A stretch of DNA of 36,371 nucleotides from Gemmatimonadota bacterium (GTDB lineage Bacteria > Latescibacterota > UBA2968 > UBA8231), in assembly GCA_002712305.1 (NCBI GenBank), contig PATE01000105.1, positions 1 to 36,371 on the forward strand. The letters run 5' to 3'. Under the pieces are notes generated by a model. That model did no database searches, had not been told where the DNA came from, and was given only the letters and a program-made list of their open reading frames with translations. The first letter of the stretch is position 1. Every line of letters starts with the position of its first letter. Shown in pieces: positions 32,387 to 36,371 of the stretch. A program made the position numbers and the translations under genes.

Positions 32387-33895
32387 CTACTGCACGAAGG
32401 TCATCTTCTTCATCGAGGTAAAGGAACCAGCCTTCAACTCATAGAAGTAGACTCCGCTACCGACGCGAACGCCGGCATCGGTCCGGCCATCCCAAAGTTC
32501 AGTGTAGGAACCTGCAGGGAGTGTTCCGGAGACCAACGTCCGAACCACCTGACCTGTGACATCAAAGATGCGAACCGATACCGTCGCCTCTGTGGCGACA
32601 TCGAAGCGAATCGAAGTCTCAGGGTTGAAGGGGTTCGGGTAGTTCTGATTCAGTGCCATGGCAGTCGGCAGTGCCTGCATTGGAGTCAGAGCGACCTCAA
32701 TGGTCTGCGACCGACTCACACTACCGTCAAAGTCAACCTGGCGAAGATAGTAGTAGACGAAATCGGCAACGGGGAGTTCCTCGTCGAGGAACTCATAGGT
32801 GCGGAACTCGTTCACTGTGCCCTCACCACTGACCATGTCACCGACACGGTCGAAGGCATCGTTGTCCACGCTGCGGAAGACTTCCCATCCCAGGTTATTG
32901 CTCTGAGAAGGGACAGCCCAGGCAAGAACCACCTGGCTCTGCGGCGTGACGGCGCCTCCGAAGTCAGCCAACTCTGCCGGGACAGGAATGTCCCAGGTAA
33001 CCGAGAAGTCGACAGACAGGTCGAGGGAGGTACCCTCGGAGTTGTCAGCAGACGTCGAGGCCGTCACCGACGCACTGGTGCTGCCCGAGAAAGGATCACC
33101 CTCGGAGTCGAGGGCGATGCTGGCATCACCCGAGTCATCGGTATCGACCGTGACCGTTGTGCTGGATCCAGCAGCAAGCTCATCACCGTCGATAGTGATG
33201 CTCTCGGCACCGTTGTTGGTGACGTCAAAGTCCACGCTCTGTCCACCTGCAGCTCCACCAGAAGCATCAGCGAAACTCACTGCAACTTCGACCTCACCAG
33301 CACCATCGCCGGATGAAAAGTCGGCGCTGACGTCTGTGACAGACGATGCGGTAAGGGTGGGGTCAGACACCGGCGGGTTCAAGGTTACCGACAGACCGAG
33401 GTCGTCGGCGGTGAACACGTCGAGATCGCTGGAGGTAGGTCCGAGTGAGATCTGCTCGATGGTAATGGTGGCTTCTGTATCCGCCGTGAACGTGGCCGAG
33501 GTGGTCAGGTTCAGGGTGAAGGTCAGATCGCCGTTTGTGCCCGGGCTAGTGCCCAGGATGTCCAACTCAGCGGCGCCTATGTCAACGAGCGAGGGATCGT
33601 CGGAATCAACGAGGCCAGGCAGAGCCTGCATCCCGCCCGTCTCGGTCATGGACGTAGTTGCCAGCGTGAAATCGTCTGCGTTGTTCACGGAGACGAGGAC
33701 ACGAAGTCGTTTTACACTCACGAGGCCGACTGCGTCGATCTCGATGTTGATGGTCTCTCCCGCGCCGACGCCAGCAGTCTTGCTGACATCACCGATTGAG
33801 AACGTGACACCCGCGTTGTCGCCAGCGAAGGCTCCGCTGATCAGTGCCAGGGAGAGGGCCAGGGCGAGCGTTGCTCCCCTGCGCAATCTCTGCAT
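32387..33895 (-). CDS. Secreted surface protein with sorting-type C-terminal domain
   Basis: The protein has 502 residues from ATG 33895 (AGGAG nine nt upstream). Residues 1-24 are a signal peptide (GATLALALSLALISGAFA). A cohesin-like domain follows (about 27-180), starting GVTFSIGDVSKTAGVGAGE. Next comes a Ser/Thr/Asp-rich beta domain, low in Lys, with many short acidic repeats (about 180-310), then a FnIII-like domain (LGWEVFRSVDN). The last 85 residues, from NYPNPFNPETS to MKKMTFVQ, are the FlgD-Ig/type 9 sorting-type domain. Unlike its neighbour it has no DDFF motifs. It is likely exported and surface-bound; no enzyme motif is seen. Confidence 0.88.
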   Translation of the reverse strand: MQRLRRGATLALALSLALISGAFAGDNAGVTFSIGDVSKTAGVGAGETINIEIDAVGLVSVKRLRVLVSVNNADDFTLATTSMTETGGMQALPGLVDSDDPSLVDIGAAELDILGTSPGTNGDLTFTLNLTTSATFTADTEATITIEQISLGPTSSDLDVFTADDLGLSVTLNPPVSDPTLTASSVTDVSADFSSGDGAGEVEVAVSFADASGGAAGGQSVDFDVTNNGAESITIDGDELAAGSSTTVTVDTDDSGDASIALDSEGDPFSGSTSASVTASTSADNSEGTSLDLSVDFSVTWDIPVPAELADFGGAVTPQSQVVLAWAVPSQSNNLGWEVFRSVDNDAFDRVGDMVSGEGTVNEFRTYEFLDEELPVADFVYYYLRQVDFDGSVSRSQTIEVALTPMQALPTAMALNQNYPNPFNPETSIRFDVATEATVSVRIFDVTGQVVRTLVSGTLPAGSYTELWDGRTDAGVRVGSGVYFYELKAGSFTSMKKMTFVQ

Positions 33896-33924
33896 TCTGA
33901 ATTTCTCCTGTGCTTTCATTCTTC

Positions 33925-33941
33925 TAGGCACTTCGCGCCTA
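33925..33941 (-). other. Small hairpin in the 5' leader of the surface-protein gene
   Basis: TAGGCGC-GAA-GTGCCTA forms a 7-bp stem with one G-U pair and a 3-nt loop, 30 nt before the ATG. It may be part of the 5' leader. No sigma-70-like promoter was found in the short gap, so transcription could also read through from the upstream gene. Confidence 0.45.
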
Positions 33942-33944
33942 TAG

Positions 33945-33981
33945 TGAGAAGGGACCCCGCCGAAGCGGGGTCCCATTCTCA
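33945..33981 (-). terminator. UUCG-capped terminator-like hairpin between two surface-protein genes
   Basis: GGGACCCCGC-UUCG-GCGGGGTCCC is a perfect 10-bp GC-rich stem with a cUUCGg loop. It is extended by TGAGAA/TTCTCA with a single bulged A, about 16 bp in all. It lies 25 nt after the stop of the upstream gene. There is no T tract after it, so it may stop transcription partly or protect mRNA ends. A weaker GC hairpin with a UUCG-containing loop lies at 33984-34005. Confidence 0.75.
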
Positions 33982-34005
33982 TCTAAGGCGCTGCGAAGCG
34001 AGCGC

Positions 34006-36371
34006 TTACTTGAGCAGCAACATCTTCTTGATGCTATGGAACTCTTCGCCCGCACTGATGCGGTAGAAGTAGACACCGGAGCTCAAGGACTGCCCGTTGT
34101 TGTTGGTCGCGTCCCACTGGATCACATAGCGACCGGCCGTCTGGTAGTCGTTCACCAGAGTATTCACAACCTGGCCGAGCATGTTGTAGATCTCCAATGT
34201 GACCTCACCGGCCTCAGGCAACTGATACTTGATCGTCGTCTCCGGGTTGAACGGGTTCGGATAGTTGTTCTGAAGCGCGTAAACATCTGGACGCGTTTCG
34301 ATCCGAACACTGGTCGGAGTCGTGATCCGGTTGAGACCATAGCTGCCGTCCTGGAGTGCGCCTGAGGAGATCTCGATGTAGCTGGCCTCGATCTCCGACT
34401 TTGCACGGAAGATCAGGTCAATACTAAGATCACCCTGGCTGGCCACGTCGCCGAAGGCGGCAACGTAGACCTCACGCTCACCCCGCGCGATGACCTGCGG
34501 CGTGGAGAGCTCAGATTCACCCAGAATGTTGTCTTCGACGTTGGTGCCCACGAACTCGAGCAGCTCAGCGTCAAAGGCGACTGTGAGGCCGTAGGCCTTG
34601 ACCTCGACAAACTCCTCGAGGCTGACGGCGATGGTCATGTCTTCGCCCACGCGCGGCAACTCGAGGCCCGCGTCGAGGTAGAAGCGTGCATCGCTGTTCA
34701 GACCCGCCATCGTCGGGACGACCTTGCCGGCGACCTGGATCGCTTTGCCGAAGTTGTCGGCGAAGACGAAGAAGTCGTCGTAGTCGATCTGATTGTTCGG
34801 GCTCAGGTCGAAGGCAGGCTCATAAGCCTCCGCACCGGCCGACAGACCGAAGTGGTCGGCGAAGATGAAGAAGTCGTCGTAGCCAACACTGGCGTCAGCA
34901 CCGAACAGACCCAGGACCGGAGTGCCGTCAGCTGCGACAGCGTTGTTCCGGACCGCCATGGCCGAGTTCTCCAACGCCGTGCCAGCCTCGTTGTCCATGT
35001 CGTACGGGCTCACCGTGTAGGTGTAGCGCACGCCATTGAAAACGGTCTGATCCGTGTAGGAGGTCTCGCCGGAGCCGGCCTTACCAACCAACTGGAAGGC
35101 ACCGTCATTGACCTTGCGGTAAACGTTGTAACCGGTCACGCCTGCGGTCGTGAACACGTTGCTCGTGCCCACGGCCTGCGGATTGACGATGGTGAAGACC
35201 TGATCGTCAGCGGACTTGGCCCACTGAACGGTCACGCTTCCACCGAAGTCATTCGGCGTGTCAATTGCCTGCAGGAATTCAACAGCCTGCGGGGCGATGT
35301 TGTCGATCGCACGAACGGGCTCCACGGTTCCACGGAGGTTTGACTGCATGACGCCGTCAACCACCTTGAAGCGCGGGGCAACGCCGGTCTCGTCAAAGGC
35401 AAGGGCCTCTGGGGTGAGACTGGCGAAAACCGGGGCGTTGAGATCCAGCTGCGCTGCATCACGCGAGCTCTGCATCGTCTCGGCCATCAGTTCGTACGAA
35501 GCAGCCACTGTGGTAGCGGCATCAAAAGCAACCTTGGAGCTGGACAGACCACCACGTTCGGCGGCGACGCTGTAGTTCGACTCGACGGCGTCAAGGGTGG
35601 CAACGATGGCGCGAACCACCGTCTGGCCAGGAACCGCGTCAACACTTGCCCATGCAACGTTGGCCTGTGCCGGCTCGGCGAGGGCAACGAGGCCACCCGC
35701 ACCGTCGGAACCGGTGGTCACTGTGATTTCGCGATAGATCCGGTAACCGGACAGAGTCGCGTGATCGTCGCTGGCAGGCCAAGTCAACATGACAAAACCG
35801 CCCTGGTCACCAAGGTTGTCAGCACCCTTGTAGTCAGCGCCGACCAGAGTATCAGGATCGTCGATGACGGTGGCGCCGTTCCCGTCAACCACGACGGTCA
35901 TGTTGCCTTCCTCGGAACCGCCTGTAACCTGGCGCGCCGAGACGGTCAGACTTCCACTGTAGCCCTGGCTGTTCAGCCAGAATCCGCCCGCGCCGTCCTT
36001 GATCTGAATGGCGTTGGTCGGATGATCGACACCGAGTGCATTGGTGGAGATCTCGACGAAGGAGTTTGTTTTAGTGGCGTTGCCGAACTCGTCAGCCAGC
36101 GTCAGGGTAACCCAAGTCGCATCGCCCTGACCGATTGTGGCAGCGCCAGCCGACAGGACGATCGAGTCAATGGCAGCGGCGCTGACGCCGATTTTGCTGG
36201 CGAGCGTACCGACATACAGCTTCGTGGTATCGGTGCAGTCACTCACAGCGACCGTGATAGAATCGACAGCGGTTGTGTCGCGGAGATTCACAGTCCGCGA
36301 GCCTGTCACCCAGTCATCCGCGTTCAGGAGGAAGCGACCTGCCGTGGTGCTGTCGGTGGTGACGCCGGTGC
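34006..36371 (-). CDS. Surface protein with DDFF dockerin-like repeats, 5' end outside the window
   Basis: The reading frame is open to the right edge, so the start is outside the window; at least 787 residues are present (counting in-frame codons upstream of an internal GTG at 36309). From N to C: an Ig-like domain (TLADEFGNATKTNSFVEIST), a FnIII domain (GYRIYREITV), a second FnIII (GYNVYRKVND), two DDFF motifs (VGYDDFFIFADHFG and IDYDDFFVFADNFGK), a cohesin-like domain (VKAYGLTVAFDAELLEF), and the sorting-type C-terminus from NNYPNPFNPETT to KKMLLLK. The first motif lacks the Asp ligands of a true calcium loop. The order of the last three modules matches the 1488-residue protein. Confidence 0.88.
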   Translation of the reverse strand, partial: TGVTTDSTTAGRFLLNADDWVTGSRTVNLRDTTAVDSITVAVSDCTDTTKLYVGTLASKIGVSAAAIDSIVLSAGAATIGQGDATWVTLTLADEFGNATKTNSFVEISTNALGVDHPTNAIQIKDGAGGFWLNSQGYSGSLTVSARQVTGGSEEGNMTVVVDGNGATVIDDPDTLVGADYKGADNLGDQGGFVMLTWPASDDHATLSGYRIYREITVTTGSDGAGGLVALAEPAQANVAWASVDAVPGQTVVRAIVATLDAVESNYSVAAERGGLSSSKVAFDAATTVAASYELMAETMQSSRDAAQLDLNAPVFASLTPEALAFDETGVAPRFKVVDGVMQSNLRGTVEPVRAIDNIAPQAVEFLQAIDTPNDFGGSVTVQWAKSADDQVFTIVNPQAVGTSNVFTTAGVTGYNVYRKVNDGAFQLVGKAGSGETSYTDQTVFNGVRYTYTVSPYDMDNEAGTALENSAMAVRNNAVAADGTPVLGLFGADASVGYDDFFIFADHFGLSAGAEAYEPAFDLSPNNQIDYDDFFVFADNFGKAIQVAGKVVPTMAGLNSDARFYLDAGLELPRVGEDMTIAVSLEEFVEVKAYGLTVAFDAELLEFVGTNVEDNILGESELSTPQVIARGEREVYVAAFGDVASQGDLSIDLIFRAKSEIEASYIEISSGALQDGSYGLNRITTPTSVRIETRPDVYALQNNYPNPFNPETTIKYQLPEAGEVTLEIYNMLGQVVNTLVNDYQTAGRYVIQWDATNNNGQSLSSGVYFYRISAGEEFHSIKKMLLLK

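Noticed and set aside
32946-33944. 332-codon plus-strand ORF rich in Ser, Pro and Ala
   Set aside because: It is a shadow of the Ser/Thr/Asp-rich surface-protein gene on the minus strand.
36307-36309. GTG at 36309 as the true start of the last surface protein
   Set aside because: The frame is open for another 20 codons to the window edge with sequence of the same kind and no signal peptide follows, so the gene is cut by the edge.

Overview
The window looks like chromosomal DNA from an uncultured Gram-negative bacterium of the FCB (Fibrobacteres-Chlorobi-Bacteroidetes) superphylum or a sister lineage; Latescibacterota-like is my best guess, held loosely. The reasons are a BamA/Skp/Lol outer-membrane toolkit, protein-arginine kinase McsB with McsA and ClpC, and surface proteins that end in the YPNPFNP...K sorting/FlgD-Ig-like C-terminal domain. 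Nearly everything is on the minus strand and tightly packed. Genes often overlap by 1-17 nt and several use GTG or TTG starts. I see no insertion sequence, phage, CRISPR array or tRNA.

Layout. 1-121 is the 5' end of a 16S rRNA gene running off the left edge, preceded by a leader (121-462) with a candidate promoter, a boxA-like element and UUCG hairpins. 463-3943 holds a small operon: a Gfo/Idh/MocA oxidoreductase, a GT-C (family 39-like) membrane glycosyltransferase and an exported HEAT-repeat protein. 4037-4144 is a 35-residue very basic protein with a strong ribosome-binding site and its own terminator. pyrB follows at 4204-5169. Divergent from it, on the plus strand, is a 1488-residue surface protein (5369-9835) with a good promoter; it ends at a bidirectional terminator.

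9974-26386 is a nearly continuous minus-strand block for the cell envelope and protein quality control. In transcription order it reads ftsK, lolA, a subtilase, a membrane-anchored unknown, prfB (with the classic programmed +1 frameshift), lolC/E, lolD, mcsA, mcsB, clpC, a terminator, bamA, skp/ompH, fabZ. FtsK pumps DNA at division. LolA and LolCD move lipoproteins, BamA and Skp build the outer membrane, and McsA-McsB-ClpC mark and unfold damaged proteins.

26639-32222 is a second operon-like run: a MoaD-MoaE fusion, a dual-specificity-type phosphatase, a zinc ribbon protein, a YbbR/CdaR-like protein, tsaD and a von Willebrand A membrane protein. 32387-36371 holds two more surface proteins with the same C-terminal sorting domain, separated by strong hairpins; the last one runs off the right edge.

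The points most worth a second look are: the hidden N-terminus and frameshift of prfB; the dockerin-like DDFF-repeat plus cohesin-like module shared by two surface proteins; the MoaD-MoaE fusion with Gly-Gly at exactly residues 80-81; a spacer 9-mer shared between the rRNA and clpC candidate promoters; the tiny basic protein; and the repeated use of cUUCGg hairpins.
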